Of a DNA stretch of 64,000 nt, positions 1 to 6,932 are shown one piece after another. The stretch spans positions 372,001-436,000 of the forward strand of contig DAOULY010000016.1 in assembly GCA_034414595.1 (NCBI GenBank), given 5' to 3'. Position 1 is the first letter of the stretch; each line of letters begins with the position of its first letter. Source of the DNA: DAOULY01 sp034414595. GTDB lineage: Bacteria; Chloroflexota; Dehalococcoidia; SZUA-161; JAUWZY01. The position numbers were made by a program, and so were the translations under genes. The notes under the pieces were generated by a model. The model made no database searches. It saw only the letters and a list, made by a program, of their open reading frames with translations, and was not told the origin of the DNA.

Positions 1-199
1 GTGCCTATGCTGAGATTTGTAAACGTGCTTTAGCTTCGGCAGATTCAAAATTCAATTGTCAGCTTCAGCATCGAACAAAATGCCTTTTAGTTCAATATGT
101 GGAACTAATATGTTCGATAGACAGTAGCTGAATTTCCACTTTGGGGAAAGCTGGCCGAGATTTCTGCGTTATGAGGAAATGCTGATGCGTAAGGGGGTG
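1..199. other. Left edge of window, no gene seen
   Basis: No convincing coding region is seen here. There is a short inverted repeat, ATCGAAC at 70-76 and GTTCGAT at 112-118. I looked for the missing 3' half of a tRNA-Gln, which would mark the left attachment site of the element, and did not find it, so the element probably continues to the left of the window. Confidence 0.5.
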
Positions 200-808
200 T
201 TAAAGCTCGGGGCTTGCCTTTGTCTTTCCTTTGCGAGGCAGGCTGCCAGGGCGGTATAGCTTCTCTGTTGGGCGCGGGCTGCGAAATTCGCGGGCATACT
301 GGTACAGGGTCTGGAGGGGATCGCTCCAGCTGCCATCTGGAGCCTCTTTCCCTTTTTCGGTCAGACGGTAAAAGCGCCGTGGCTGGGGCACCTCCACCAG
401 AGTGGTGCCCCCCGGTGTGTGCTCGATCTTGGCACCGGGCATGCCGCCGAAGAGTGAGCCCTCTTCCTCACCTGTGAGCTCAACCCAGCCCAGCATCTTG
501 AGATGGTGGAAATAACGATAGAACGAGTGGGACCGCATCTTGGTGAGGCGGTGGGGAATCCGCCGCAATGCTTCCTCGAAGGAGAGATCGATGTCCTTCT
601 CCATGGCCAGGGCTACCATGTCCTCAGCATGAGCTCGAAGGAGGGCATTTTTGTATGCCGAGCGAATATCCTCTATGGGAGCTCCGCGGCTGGGATCTAT
701 CTCGGGGCTGCCGTGAGGTCCATTCCCCAGGAGGAACTCCCTGATGAACCAGCCGCAGCCAAAAGGCCGCAAAAACCCGCCCAGACGTGGTTTAAGTTCG
801 CTTATCAT
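200..808 (-). CDS. Hypothetical protein with winged-helix-like C-terminal half
   Basis: The frame encodes about 202 residues. I chose the ATG at 808 because it overlaps the last codons of the integrase gene (792-1490), a translational-coupling arrangement; the frame stays open further upstream but only inside the integrase. The C-terminal half (motifs SFYRYFHHLKMLGWVEL and RRFYRLTEKGK) has the helix-helix-strand-strand pattern of a winged helix. That suggests a DNA-binding partner or regulator of the recombinase, which is an inference from position and pattern only. I do not recognise the family. Confidence 0.6.
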   Translation of the reverse strand: MISELKPRLGGFLRPFGCGWFIREFLLGNGPHGSPEIDPSRGAPIEDIRSAYKNALLRAHAEDMVALAMEKDIDLSFEEALRRIPHRLTKMRSHSFYRYFHHLKMLGWVELTGEEEGSLFGGMPGAKIEHTPGGTTLVEVPQPRRFYRLTEKGKEAPDGSWSDPLQTLYQYAREFRSPRPTEKLYRPGSLPRKGKTKASPEL

Positions 809-1490
809 CTTGCTCCCACAATTTGCCGTACCACTCCCGGAGCTCCACACCAGCAACCTTCCTGTAGCGCATGGTGGTCCCGATGTTGGCGTGCCCGAGC
901 TGCTCCTGGAGCATCCTGATGCCATCGGTGGAATCATCCCGCTGTACGGCCATGACAGCAAAGGCGTCCCTGAGCCGGTGAGGGCTGACCCTGTGCAGCT
1001 GGCCAGTCTCAGGGTTCACCAATTCCCCGAGCCCTGCTCTATCAGCGCACTCTCTGATTACCTCCCAAGCACGGTATCTATTGATCCCGAAGATGAGCAT
1101 CTTTCCGTTCCGGGATACCGAGCCGGCCCGGTCGATATACTCCTTCAGCAGCTCCAGGGTGTCATCATCAATGGGAAGAGTACGCACCCTCCGGTGTTCT
1201 TTTGCCTCAGCCACCGCTCTCTCCACCTTTATGCCACACCCGGGGCAAAATGCATGGCTTTTCGCCAGTCGAGCGTTGCACTGCGGGCAGGAAAGCTTTA
1301 GCCTGGTCTTGAGGTGCTCGATGGTGACAGTGCCCTGGCTGAAGTCTATGTCCTTGACCTCGAGGGACAGGGCCTCGCTGATGCGGCAGCCCAAGCGGAA
1401 CAGGATCCTGATGAGCAGGCGGTCGCGGAGGTACTCAGCGGCATCCTCCAGCGATCGCACTTCCTCAAGCTCGAGAAAAGCTTTAGTCAT
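792..1490 (-). CDS. Tyrosine recombinase (integrase) with internal zinc ribbon
   Basis: This is a 232-residue catalytic-domain-type tyrosine recombinase, which should carry out site-specific integration and excision of the element. The catalytic residues are visible: Arg36 in GCRISEAL, Lys61, His171 and Arg174 in SPHRLRDAF, His200 in EQLGHANIG and the nucleophile Tyr209 in TTMRYRK. Between the first arginine box and the second half lies an insertion with Cys68, Cys71, Cys82 and Cys85 (CPQC and CPGC), which should fold as a zinc ribbon. The protein lacks the usual N-terminal arm-binding and SAM-like core-binding domains of 350-400 residue phage integrases. The element's other genes and the tRNA-Gln boundary near 19,100 fit an integrase role. 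Confidence 0.9.
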   Translation of the reverse strand: MTKAFLELEEVRSLEDAAEYLRDRLLIRILFRLGCRISEALSLEVKDIDFSQGTVTIEHLKTRLKLSCPQCNARLAKSHAFCPGCGIKVERAVAEAKEHRRVRTLPIDDDTLELLKEYIDRAGSVSRNGKMLIFGINRYRAWEVIRECADRAGLGELVNPETGQLHRVSPHRLRDAFAVMAVQRDDSTDGIRMLQEQLGHANIGTTMRYRKVAGVELREWYGKLWEQDDKRT

Positions 1491-1553
1491 GCAATAGGCT
1501 CTCTTTCTTGACCTGGCAGCGGTATGTGCTTAGGATAAGAAACGAGAGCGGGG

Positions 1554-1790
1554 ATGACCGACGACGAGTGGGAAAAGGCCGCGGGAGAGGTATGCTCCCT
1601 ATGCAAGCGGGAGAGCTTCGTCATTTTTGACCATCCTCTGGGCAGGGTCTGCAAGTCATGTTACAACTGGCTGTTGGACAATTATATTGCCGATGGCGAG
1701 AAGGTTAAGGCGAAGCTTTTGCCTGATGGGAGGATAATACTTTTTCATGGCAAAACCAAAAGAAGTGAACCGGTATCGGTCCGGCACTAA
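1554..1790 (+). CDS. Small treble-clef/zinc-finger-like protein
   Basis: The product has 78 residues with two Cys pairs, CSLC near residue 14 and CKSC near residue 33, spaced as in small zinc fingers. It is divergent from the integrase. Its end overlaps the next small gene (1747-1911) in another frame. The specific function is unknown; small zinc-binding proteins of this size in mobile elements often bind DNA or regulate, which is inference only. Confidence 0.6.
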   Translation: MTDDEWEKAAGEVCSLCKRESFVIFDHPLGRVCKSCYNWLLDNYIADGEKVKAKLLPDGRIILFHGKTKRSEPVSVRH

Positions 1791-1911
1791 GAACCCGGCG
1801 CAGGAAGTCCATGTCTACCGTGACGGACACGGGAAGACCAAGGTCCACATTATAGACTACGAGACCGGCAAGGTAGAGACACTGGACAAGGAGGTAAGGG
1901 AATCGGGTTGA
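1747..1911 (+). CDS. Small hypothetical protein (54 aa)
   Basis: An ATG at 1747 opens a 54-codon frame ending in TGA at 1909-1911. It overlaps the end of the upstream small zinc-finger gene by 44 bp. The product is basic in its N-terminal half and ends with a strand-like segment (HVYRDGHGKTKVHIIDYE). Overlapping short genes like this are typical of compact mobile elements. I do not recognise the family. Confidence 0.45.
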   Translation: MAKPKEVNRYRSGTKNPAQEVHVYRDGHGKTKVHIIDYETGKVETLDKEVRESG

Positions 1912-1929
1912 CCCCCTTAGCTCCTATGG

Positions 1930-2223
1930 CTATCCGCCGTGGGCCCGCTTCATCGAATCCCTGAGGAAACTCTTCATCGTCCGGATAGGGCAGACTTTCT
2001 GCTCTTTGTAGCCTACTCCCGGCTCATAGACCCTTACCGAGCGAGCCAGGCCCGCAGACACACAGGCGTCATGGGCCGCCTTTGAAGGCTTGGCAGTGCG
2101 TACCCTTTCCTTTGACTTCGCTACCCTGTCGCTCGTCTGATCAGATGTCTTCTTCCTCAGGATGATCGCACCATCGAGGCTCGGCTTGATATAAGCCCGG
2201 AACACATCTCCCAAAGTCGGCAT
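1930..2223 (-). CDS. Hypothetical basic protein (97 aa)
   Basis: The ATG at 2223 is preceded by a strong ribosome-binding site (GAGGAGG). The product is small and rich in Lys and Arg, with the N-terminal motif MPTLGDVFRAYIKPSLDG. A hairpin followed by T residues lies in its leader (2254-2275). The gene runs leftward and its stop faces the stop of 1747-1911. The function is unknown. Confidence 0.6.
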   Translation of the reverse strand: MPTLGDVFRAYIKPSLDGAIILRKKTSDQTSDRVAKSKERVRTAKPSKAAHDACVSAGLARSVRVYEPGVGYKEQKVCPIRTMKSFLRDSMKRAHGG

Positions 2224-2253
2224 AGCTGCTTCCCTCCTCTAGAAATATATAAA

Positions 2254-2275
2254 GCCAGGAGTTGTGACTCCTGGC
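2254..2275 (-). promoter_or_regulatory. Leader hairpin upstream of the 97-aa gene
   Basis: A perfect 9-bp stem (2254-2262 with 2267-2275) closes a 4-nt loop. Read leftward it is followed by a T-rich stretch and then the ribosome-binding site of the 1930-2223 gene. It could act as an attenuator or as a 5' stem-loop. A possible leftward promoter lies upstream (TTGACA at 2343-2348, poor -10 spacing). Confidence 0.45.
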
Positions 2276-2383
2276 CTTAATGCCCTGTGGGCTACTCGAC
2301 CTTTTGTCCTTTAGTCTATCTTAACCCTAACTACCCCTTTGTTGTCAATAGAGTAAAATTTATAAATCCTTGACCTTTTCCGC

Positions 2384-3082
2384 ATGTTGTTTTATGGTAT
2401 GCCTATGAGTTTTTACACATGGAATAAAGCAGAAGTAGATATACTTCAGAACCTTTACTCAAAACTTCCAATTCAAGAGATAGCAGTAAAACTAGGGCGT
2501 TCTATCGGAAGCGTTTATGCTAAAGCCTCACGGCTTGGTATAACGCGAGAGGTTGGTCATAAGCATAGGTGGACTAAAGCCGAAGTGGATCTGCTAGAGG
2601 AACTTTACCCGAAAACCCGGGCTGAAGATATAGCTAAGAGGCTAGGATGTTCTATTCACAGTGTGCACTACAAAGCTTCTCGATTAGGGATTAAACCCAT
2701 CAAAAGTTACCATAATCTTAGAAATTGGTCTGCCGTGAATCCCTATTTCGAGTTGACTGAAGCTGAGCGAGCATATATTGCAGGAATTATTGATGGTGAA
2801 GGTTGCATCCGTCATTTTATAGAAAAAGGCAGGCATATTCTGGTTAGTCGAATCATTGTTGCTAATACATCCTTTGAGCTAATTGACTACCTTCACAAGA
2901 GACTTGGTGGCAATTATTGGGAGCGTAGACATAAAAATCCAAATTACAAACGGTGTTGGCTATGGGAGCTGAATTCCAATGTTCGGGTTCAATGCCTACT
3001 TGACGTTCTTTTTCCTTACTTTATAGTGAAGAGACAAAAGGCTGAAGAAGCACTCAAATCGCTTACTACTCTATGTTCCTAA
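2384..3082 (+). CDS. LAGLIDADG-type homing endonuclease with two Myb-like repeats
   Basis: This 232-residue protein has two tandem copies of a Myb/SANT-like helix-turn-helix repeat at about residues 12-55 and 62-105; both contain WxKAEVDxL near the start and KASRLGI at the end. After these comes a LAGLIDADG signature at about residues 130-141 (AYIAGIIDGEGCI). A single such motif usually means a homodimeric endonuclease. It is free-standing, not inside an intron or intein that I can see. The sequence looks more AT-rich than its neighbours, suggesting separate acquisition. The start may be ATG 2384, or ATG 2402 or 2408; none has a good ribosome-binding site. The last 17 bases overlap the convergent gene at 3066. 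Confidence 0.8.
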   Translation: MLFYGMPMSFYTWNKAEVDILQNLYSKLPIQEIAVKLGRSIGSVYAKASRLGITREVGHKHRWTKAEVDLLEELYPKTRAEDIAKRLGCSIHSVHYKASRLGIKPIKSYHNLRNWSAVNPYFELTEAERAYIAGIIDGEGCIRHFIEKGRHILVSRIIVANTSFELIDYLHKRLGGNYWERRHKNPNYKRCWLWELNSNVRVQCLLDVLFPYFIVKRQKAEEALKSLTTLCS

Positions 3083-3263
3083 TAATTTCCCCATAAGTTT
3101 TCGCTATGCTAAGGAGGTCTTCTTCTCTCCCTACTATCAGGCTCCATTGCTTACAATTCTTGCATTTGAGCTTGATCATCCCGGCCTTGATGCATTCGTA
3201 GCCTAAAAATCGCCCGCAGCTACAGCACCTTATCGGCCTGAGCTCATTCTTCGTTGTTGTCAC
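3066..3263 (-). CDS. Com-like zinc-ribbon protein (65 aa)
   Basis: The GTG at 3263 is preceded by a GAGGAAG ribosome-binding site and opens a 65-residue frame. It carries CCSCG near residue 15 and CKNC near residue 35, the layout of phage Mu Com-type translational regulators and rubredoxin-like ribbons. The gene overlaps the end of the upstream gene (3244-3495) by 20 bp in another frame, so the two are probably co-translated. Assignment to the Com family is by pattern and not certain. Confidence 0.6.
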   Translation of the reverse strand: MTTTKNELRPIRCCSCGRFLGYECIKAGMIKLKCKNCKQWSLIVGREEDLLSIAKTYGEIIRNIE

Positions 3264-3495
3264 CGGCTTCCTCGGTTGGGATATAGACTTGGCTGATGCA
3301 CTCCCCGGTCGACTCGGCGATGATGCCGATAAATGGTGTGCCCGCGGGGTCCCCCAGGTTGAATTTTCCCAATCCTTCCTGGACGTCCATCTCCTCAATC
3401 TCGCCGCTATCCAGGTATTGCCTGAGTTTTTCCTTGGCGATATCGCACCGCAGGCCACACTCAGGATCGGTAAAGAGGATTGCTCTTATTCCCAC
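3244..3495 (-). CDS. Small thioredoxin/glutaredoxin-like protein
   Basis: The product has 83 residues. It opens with a strand and a Cys pair (ILFTDPECGLRCDIAKEKL), then IEEMDVQEG, then GTPFIGII with a cis-Pro-like position. This order resembles a minimal glutaredoxin fold in which the redox motif would be CGLRC. It sits in a leftward run of four overlapping or closely spaced genes (3066-4595). The redox role is inferred from pattern only. Confidence 0.5.
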   Translation of the reverse strand: MGIRAILFTDPECGLRCDIAKEKLRQYLDSGEIEEMDVQEGLGKFNLGDPAGTPFIGIIAESTGECISQVYIPTEEAGDNNEE

Positions 3496-3511
3496 AGCTT
3501 CACCTCACTTG

Positions 3512-3940
3512 TTAGAGCTCTACTCCCTTCTCAGCGAACTTCTCGCCGACCTGCTCCCACCAGCCTTTAATGCCCTCGCCTTCCTTTTCCCATTGTTGGT
3601 GGGCTTCGCCGATTGCGCCTTTTATTCGCTTAAAGCGCTCCCGAAGGCCAGCCCCCGCGGGGATCTTGATCTTGACCGTCGCCATCTGCTCCGGGTTTGC
3701 CTTTGAGCTGATAAGTCCGAGGTACCCCGGCTTCCAGCAGAATTCATCGCCGTTATAGGTGAAGCATTTGCCGGGGATGTTGGGATCCTCCGCTTTGGCT
3801 TTATCGATCACCCTGGCGCCGCCCATAACTTCATGTTCGGCGATATGAAGCCCGATCTCGGGAATTCCATAGACTCGCTCAATTATCTCATCGGCAACGA
3901 TCCTGCCGATTTCCATTGCCTCTTCCTTCGTCAGCGGCAT
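3512..3940 (-). CDS. Hypothetical protein (142 aa)
   Basis: The ATG at 3940 has a strong ribosome-binding site (GGAAAGGAGG). The frame remains open upstream but only inside the preceding gene. The product begins MPLTKEEAMEIGRIVADEI and ends with a charged, Trp-containing region. I do not recognise a family. Its start lies directly beside the stop of 3942-4595, so the two are one operon. Confidence 0.6.
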   Translation of the reverse strand: MPLTKEEAMEIGRIVADEIIERVYGIPEIGLHIAEHEVMGGARVIDKAKAEDPNIPGKCFTYNGDEFCWKPGYLGLISSKANPEQMATVKIKIPAGAGLRERFKRIKGAIGEAHQQWEKEGEGIKGWWEQVGEKFAEKGVEL

Positions 3941-3941
3941 G

Positions 3942-4595
3942 TTAGTCCTCCTTTCCCCAGGACTCCTCAATCGCTTTTGCTGCCTCTTCGGCAGCAACCC
4001 TTTTTGCTTCCTCGAGGCTTAAACTGGGTTTGCGCCTGGCCATAATCCTTTTTTGCATCTCCCTTCTCGGCTGGCTGATCTTAATGGCTAATGCCTGGTA
4101 TTCGTCATGATGAGTCCCCTCTTTCACCCTCTCAGGGTGAGCTTTGATCTGAAGTTCCTGTCCCAGATCGTCTATTTGCTGCCATATCGGATCTGTGGTC
4201 ATTGATTTCGTCTCCTGGGCAACAGCGACGAAGTTGAGCCCATGCTTGAATCCGCAATCGACATCGGTGCCACACCCTAGAAAGTCCTCCTTGGCATGGC
4301 TCTCAGCTAACCACAATTCGTTGTATGCCTTTTGCTCTTGGTAGCCCAGCGTCCCGAGGTCAAGCCCTTCTCTCACCATAACTGCACTGGGGCCCGTAGT
4401 TTGTGCGTGCTCCGCCGAAGAGGGCCGATTTTCGCCCTCGGGTACCGATTGCGAACTGGCCGTGCTCACCGCCGCCAGCCTCTCCAGGTGCTTCGTGTGG
4501 TTCGGAGGGCGGAAGGCAATCCTTTCCCACGGCGTCTTCTGCAAGATGGCAGTTACGAGGTCGACAACGAGTTTAGCCTTTCCCATCGCTTTCAT
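3942..4595 (-). CDS. Hypothetical protein, first gene of leftward operon
   Basis: This frame of up to 217 residues is highly charged toward the C-terminus, with a long helical stretch (LSLEEAKRVAAEEAAKA). The middle contains DFLGCGTDVDCGFKHG, a Cys pair. The ATG at 4595 lies inside a putative -10 box (4594-4599). The second ATG at 4586 would sit at the predicted transcription start, so the mRNA may be leaderless and the protein three residues shorter. It is divergent from 4918 across the repeat array. The function is unknown. Confidence 0.55.
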   Translation of the reverse strand: MKAMGKAKLVVDLVTAILQKTPWERIAFRPPNHTKHLERLAAVSTASSQSVPEGENRPSSAEHAQTTGPSAVMVREGLDLGTLGYQEQKAYNELWLAESHAKEDFLGCGTDVDCGFKHGLNFVAVAQETKSMTTDPIWQQIDDLGQELQIKAHPERVKEGTHHDEYQALAIKISQPRREMQKRIMARRKPSLSLEEAKRVAAEEAAKAIEESWGKED

Positions 4596-4656
4596 TATGT
4601 TGCTTGAAAATCTTCACTGTCAACTGGCATTATCCCGGTACCGGCAGGAGTCACAA
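4594..4656 (-). promoter_or_regulatory. Leftward promoters of the control region
   Basis: Two overlapping leftward promoters can be read. One is TTGACA (4618-4623), 18 nt, CATAAT (4594-4599), which would start transcription at about the second ATG of the 3942-4595 gene. The other is TTGTGA (4651-4656), 16 nt, GATAAT (4629-4634). The upstream edge of the second lies 8 bp from the first AAGAGTGC repeat. Confidence 0.5.
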
Positions 4657-4664
4657 TCAAAGCT

Positions 4665-4761
4665 AAGAGTGCCAAGAGTGCTGATAAGAGTGCTAACCAA
4701 GAGTGCCAAGAGTGCTAGGAAGAGTGCCAGCCAAGAGTGCCAAGAGTGCTGGCAAGAGTGC
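4665..4761. repeat. Iteron-like array, left cluster (9 copies of AAGAGTGC)
   Basis: Nine exact copies of AAGAGTGC start at 4665, 4674, 4686, 4699, 4708, 4720, 4733, 4742 and 4754. The spacings run 9, 12, 13, 9, 12, 13, 9, 12, so the array is built from a 34-bp higher-order unit of three copies. It fills the interval between the -35 boxes of the leftward (4651-4656) and rightward (4769-4774) promoters. This layout fits a cooperative operator, a partition centromere or replication iterons. Confidence 0.9.
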
Positions 4762-4768
4762 CCATCCC

Positions 4769-4798
4769 TTGACATAGCGCCTCCTTCTGCTCTATATT
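4769..4798 (+). promoter_or_regulatory. Rightward promoter of the structural block
   Basis: TTGACA (4769-4774), an 18-nt spacer and TATATT (4793-4798) make a near-consensus housekeeping promoter reading toward the gene at 4918. The expected start is near 4805, just before a 13-bp hairpin at 4809-4853. Repeat clusters lie on both sides. Confidence 0.75.
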
Positions 4799-4808
4799 CT
4801 GGATAGGA

Positions 4809-4853
4809 AAAGGCTGCCAGCGCACTTTGTGTGCGTTTTTGCTGGCAGCCTTT
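4809..4853 (+). promoter_or_regulatory. 5' leader hairpin with nested terminator-like hairpin (copy 1)
   Basis: A perfect 13-bp stem (4809-4821 with 4841-4853) encloses a smaller hairpin (CGCAC at 4821-4825, GTGCG at 4831-4835) followed by five T residues (4836-4840). The inner hairpin with its T run looks like an intrinsic terminator; forming the outer stem would compete with it at its base. A near-identical module occurs at 9412-9461. Confidence 0.75.
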
Positions 4854-4864
4854 CTGCATGTATT

Positions 4865-4917
4865 AAGAGTGCCAAGAGTGCCGGGAAGAGTGCTAGCAAG
4901 AGTGCTGGTAAGAGTGC
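4865..4917. repeat. Iteron-like array, right cluster (5 copies of AAGAGTGC)
   Basis: Five exact copies of AAGAGTGC start at 4865, 4874, 4886, 4898 and 4910, with spacings of 9, 12, 12 and 12. The last copy ends one base before the ATG at 4918, so the cluster forms the distal part of the mRNA leader and replaces a normal ribosome-binding region. A protein bound here, on DNA or RNA, could control this gene. Confidence 0.9.
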
Positions 4918-5448
4918 ATGGCTGAGCGGAAATATATCTGCCGAACCTGTGGTGATAAGGAATGGGGAACTCACGCCCCAGCCTCCAGGCACAACAAAAG
5001 CTACCCCGACCATGTCATCGAGGTGATTGTGGATGGAGAAATCAAGCCCTTTGTGCCAGGAAAGGGAGCTTACAGGAAGTCGGAGAAGGGTGCAGTCGCT
5101 GAAAAGCCGCCTGAGGCACTAACCGGTGCCGAGGCCGTGGCTACAGCGACCGATAAGGCACCGCCCAAATTCCTCATGATCGGCACGCTGAGGATGCCCA
5201 TGGAGGACTGGGGCTATTCCACTGTCAGCAACCTTCTCGTGGTGGCGGAGACCTATGAGGAAATCAAAAGAGAGTTCGGCTTCGAGGGCAAGGTCGGCGA
5301 CTTCTGCGCCGAGCTGGTCAGGATCTTCCGTGCACTCGGAGGCTATGACCTTGTAGGAGGGGACCATGGATTTAGCGTCGCGGTTGTTGAAGGAGAGGCT
5401 GTGGCCAAATCTGACGAAGCAATTAAAAGGGGGAATGATGGAGGGTAG
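4918..5448 (+). CDS. Zinc-finger protein, first gene of rightward block
   Basis: The product has 176 residues and begins with CRTCG near residue 8 followed by a His-containing segment (THAPASRHNKSYPDH) that may complete a zinc site. The middle is Ala/Glu/Lys-rich and the C-terminal third (GYSTVSNLLVVAETYEEIKREFGF) looks helical. The ATG follows the last AAGAGTGC repeat directly and has no standard ribosome-binding site. It could be an autoregulated DNA-binding protein that recognises the repeats; this is inferred from context. Confidence 0.6.
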   Translation: MAERKYICRTCGDKEWGTHAPASRHNKSYPDHVIEVIVDGEIKPFVPGKGAYRKSEKGAVAEKPPEALTGAEAVATATDKAPPKFLMIGTLRMPMEDWGYSTVSNLLVVAETYEEIKREFGFEGKVGDFCAELVRIFRALGGYDLVGGDHGFSVAVVEGEAVAKSDEAIKRGNDGG

Positions 5449-6496
5449 AGGCGGCGAGATTGGCATAGATCCGGAAACTGAGAAGAAGCTGATCGATGAG
5501 GAGATCAAGAGTGCCATTGATCCCGACTTCCGCCTGAAGCGGGCAGCAAAGGGCTTAGCTGCTGCCCGTATGGAGGAAGCGGCCAGAAAGGGCAACGGCG
5601 GTCCAGTTGAAGACCATGGGGATGCAGCCGAAACAGCAGCAGCCCTGGCCTCGGAGGGGGTACCTGCTGAGGAGGCAGCGAGGCTGGCGACGGAGAGGAA
5701 AGGCGTTGTCGTAGTCAAGCCAGGGGAGCAGAAGATCGAAAAGCGCAAATACACCGTCCTTCCTGACGGCACTATTGTGACCGATCCAGATGGCGAGTTT
5801 GACACCCTGACCGATGCCATGGTGGCAGCGAGCAATCTGAGGCAGAAGGACAGGCCGACCTACTACTACCAGGATCCGGAGAGCGGCGAGTTCAAGGAGG
5901 CTCAGGGCCCGGTGATGCTGCGACAGCCACAGCCTCCTCAAGTATGGCAGATAATGCCGGACGGGGAGGTGAAAATGCATCAACCTGGCGAGCCGGTGGT
6001 CATCAAAATGCAGCCACCGGCGTCGGGATCCCCACCGCCGCAGAAGGCATGGCTGATCAACAGTAAAGACGGCACTGTAGAGGAATGGGAGCCTGGCAAG
6101 CCTCTAGTAATCATGAAAGAAGTCGAGTCACAGTCCCCTCCAGCCGAGCCGACGTTTCCCATTCAGCTGATGGACGGCGAGGGCAAACCGGTGGGCGGGG
6201 TCATTCCGCTTCCTATGCCGCAGTACTTGACGTACTCTCGTGCGATGCAGGACATCAAGCACGAGCAGGAGAGGCACGAGGGCCTCCTCGGTCTTGCCAA
6301 GATGCTCAGGGAGGATGTTCTGCCAAAGGTGGTTGGTGCCATCGAGAACACCTGGGGCAAGTCCAACTCAGAGAGCCCAGAGAATTTGAGAAGCGTGGAG
6401 TGCGACCAGTGTGGCAAATTGTTCCAGGTCCCGCGGGAGATTTCTCTGGATCAGGTGGTGTGCCCCAATCCAGAATGTCCCAGCCATAGGGGGTGA
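5366..6496 (+). CDS. Repeat-containing protein with C-terminal zinc ribbon
   Basis: This protein has 376 residues. I chose ATG 5366 because AGGAGGGG precedes it, even though it overlaps the previous gene by 83 bp. The N-terminal third is helical and charged. The middle has three degenerate repeats of the form PDGTIV..DPDGEF, MPDGEVKMHQPGEPVVI and SKDGTVEEWEPGKPLVI, probably short beta modules. The last 30 residues form a zinc ribbon (CDQC and CPNPEC). It may be a scaffold or virion-internal protein, inferred from position ahead of structural genes. I do not recognise the family. Confidence 0.6.
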   Translation: MDLASRLLKERLWPNLTKQLKGGMMEGRGGEIGIDPETEKKLIDEEIKSAIDPDFRLKRAAKGLAAARMEEAARKGNGGPVEDHGDAAETAAALASEGVPAEEAARLATERKGVVVVKPGEQKIEKRKYTVLPDGTIVTDPDGEFDTLTDAMVAASNLRQKDRPTYYYQDPESGEFKEAQGPVMLRQPQPPQVWQIMPDGEVKMHQPGEPVVIKMQPPASGSPPPQKAWLINSKDGTVEEWEPGKPLVIMKEVESQSPPAEPTFPIQLMDGEGKPVGGVIPLPMPQYLTYSRAMQDIKHEQERHEGLLGLAKMLREDVLPKVVGAIENTWGKSNSESPENLRSVECDQCGKLFQVPREISLDQVVCPNPECPSHRG

Positions 6497-6498
6497 CC

Positions 6499-6852
6499 AT
6501 GGGCTTCAAAGAGAAGATCCAAGAAAAGACAGAGGGTAAGCTGAAGCAATTCGCCGAAAATCTCGCGCTCCAGCACGCAAAGTCCTTCCTTGAGGAATTC
6601 GGCCTCGACGCCTTCACATTCGCTGTGGAGCATGACATTTCGATATGGCAGAGGATGAAGGAAAAGAAGCGGCTCAATGTGGAGAAAGCGAAGGCCTATG
6701 TGGGCTACTACAGGGAAGCGTTAACCAGTGCTGATGCTGGAAAGGTCATCTCCACCCTGGAGAAAATCGCCCCTGACTTCGCTGCCGTGCTACGTTCGCA
6801 TCCCGATTGGTTAGAAAAGGAGCTTCAGCTGGCAAAGCGAGACTTGCTATGA
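6499..6852 (+). CDS. Helical hypothetical protein (117 aa)
   Basis: The ATG at 6499 sits after AGGGGGTGA, two bases past the stop of the previous gene. The product is mostly amphipathic helix with many Lys and Glu (GFKEKIQEKTEGKLKQF), and contains no Cys cluster or membrane segment. It ends just before a strong promoter (6857-6885), so it is probably the last gene of the first rightward transcript. The function is unknown. Confidence 0.6.
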   Translation: MGFKEKIQEKTEGKLKQFAENLALQHAKSFLEEFGLDAFTFAVEHDISIWQRMKEKKRLNVEKAKAYVGYYREALTSADAGKVISTLEKIAPDFAAVLRSHPDWLEKELQLAKRDLL

Positions 6853-6856
6853 CTTG

Positions 6857-6885
6857 TTGACCAAGTAAGCCAACGCCTTTATACT
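6857..6885 (+). promoter_or_regulatory. Promoter for the membrane-anchored repeat protein
   Basis: TTGACC (6857-6862), a 17-nt spacer and TATACT (6880-6885) form a good housekeeping promoter. The predicted start at about 6892 coincides with the first base of a 10-bp hairpin. Confidence 0.75.
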
Positions 6886-6891
6886 GTGAGC

Positions 6892-6918
6892 AAGGGACGG
6901 CGCCCAGCCGTCCCTTTT
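6892..6918 (+). promoter_or_regulatory. 5'-terminal hairpin with short T run
   Basis: A perfect 10-bp stem (6892-6901 with 6907-6916) closes a 5-nt loop and is followed by TT. It lies between the promoter at 6857 and the ribosome-binding site (GGAGGA at 6924-6929) of the 6933 gene. It would be the first structure in the transcript. Confidence 0.7.
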
Positions 6919-6932
6919 ACTTTGGAGGAGCT

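Noticed and set aside
1..199. Left attachment site of the element
   Set aside because: No tRNA 3' half or match to the tRNA-Gln anticodon region was found; the small inverted repeat at 70-118 is too short to claim.
4665..4917. Possible CRISPR array
   Set aside because: The repeats are only 8 bp with 1-5 bp between them, there are no spacers of 30 or so bases and no cas genes are nearby.
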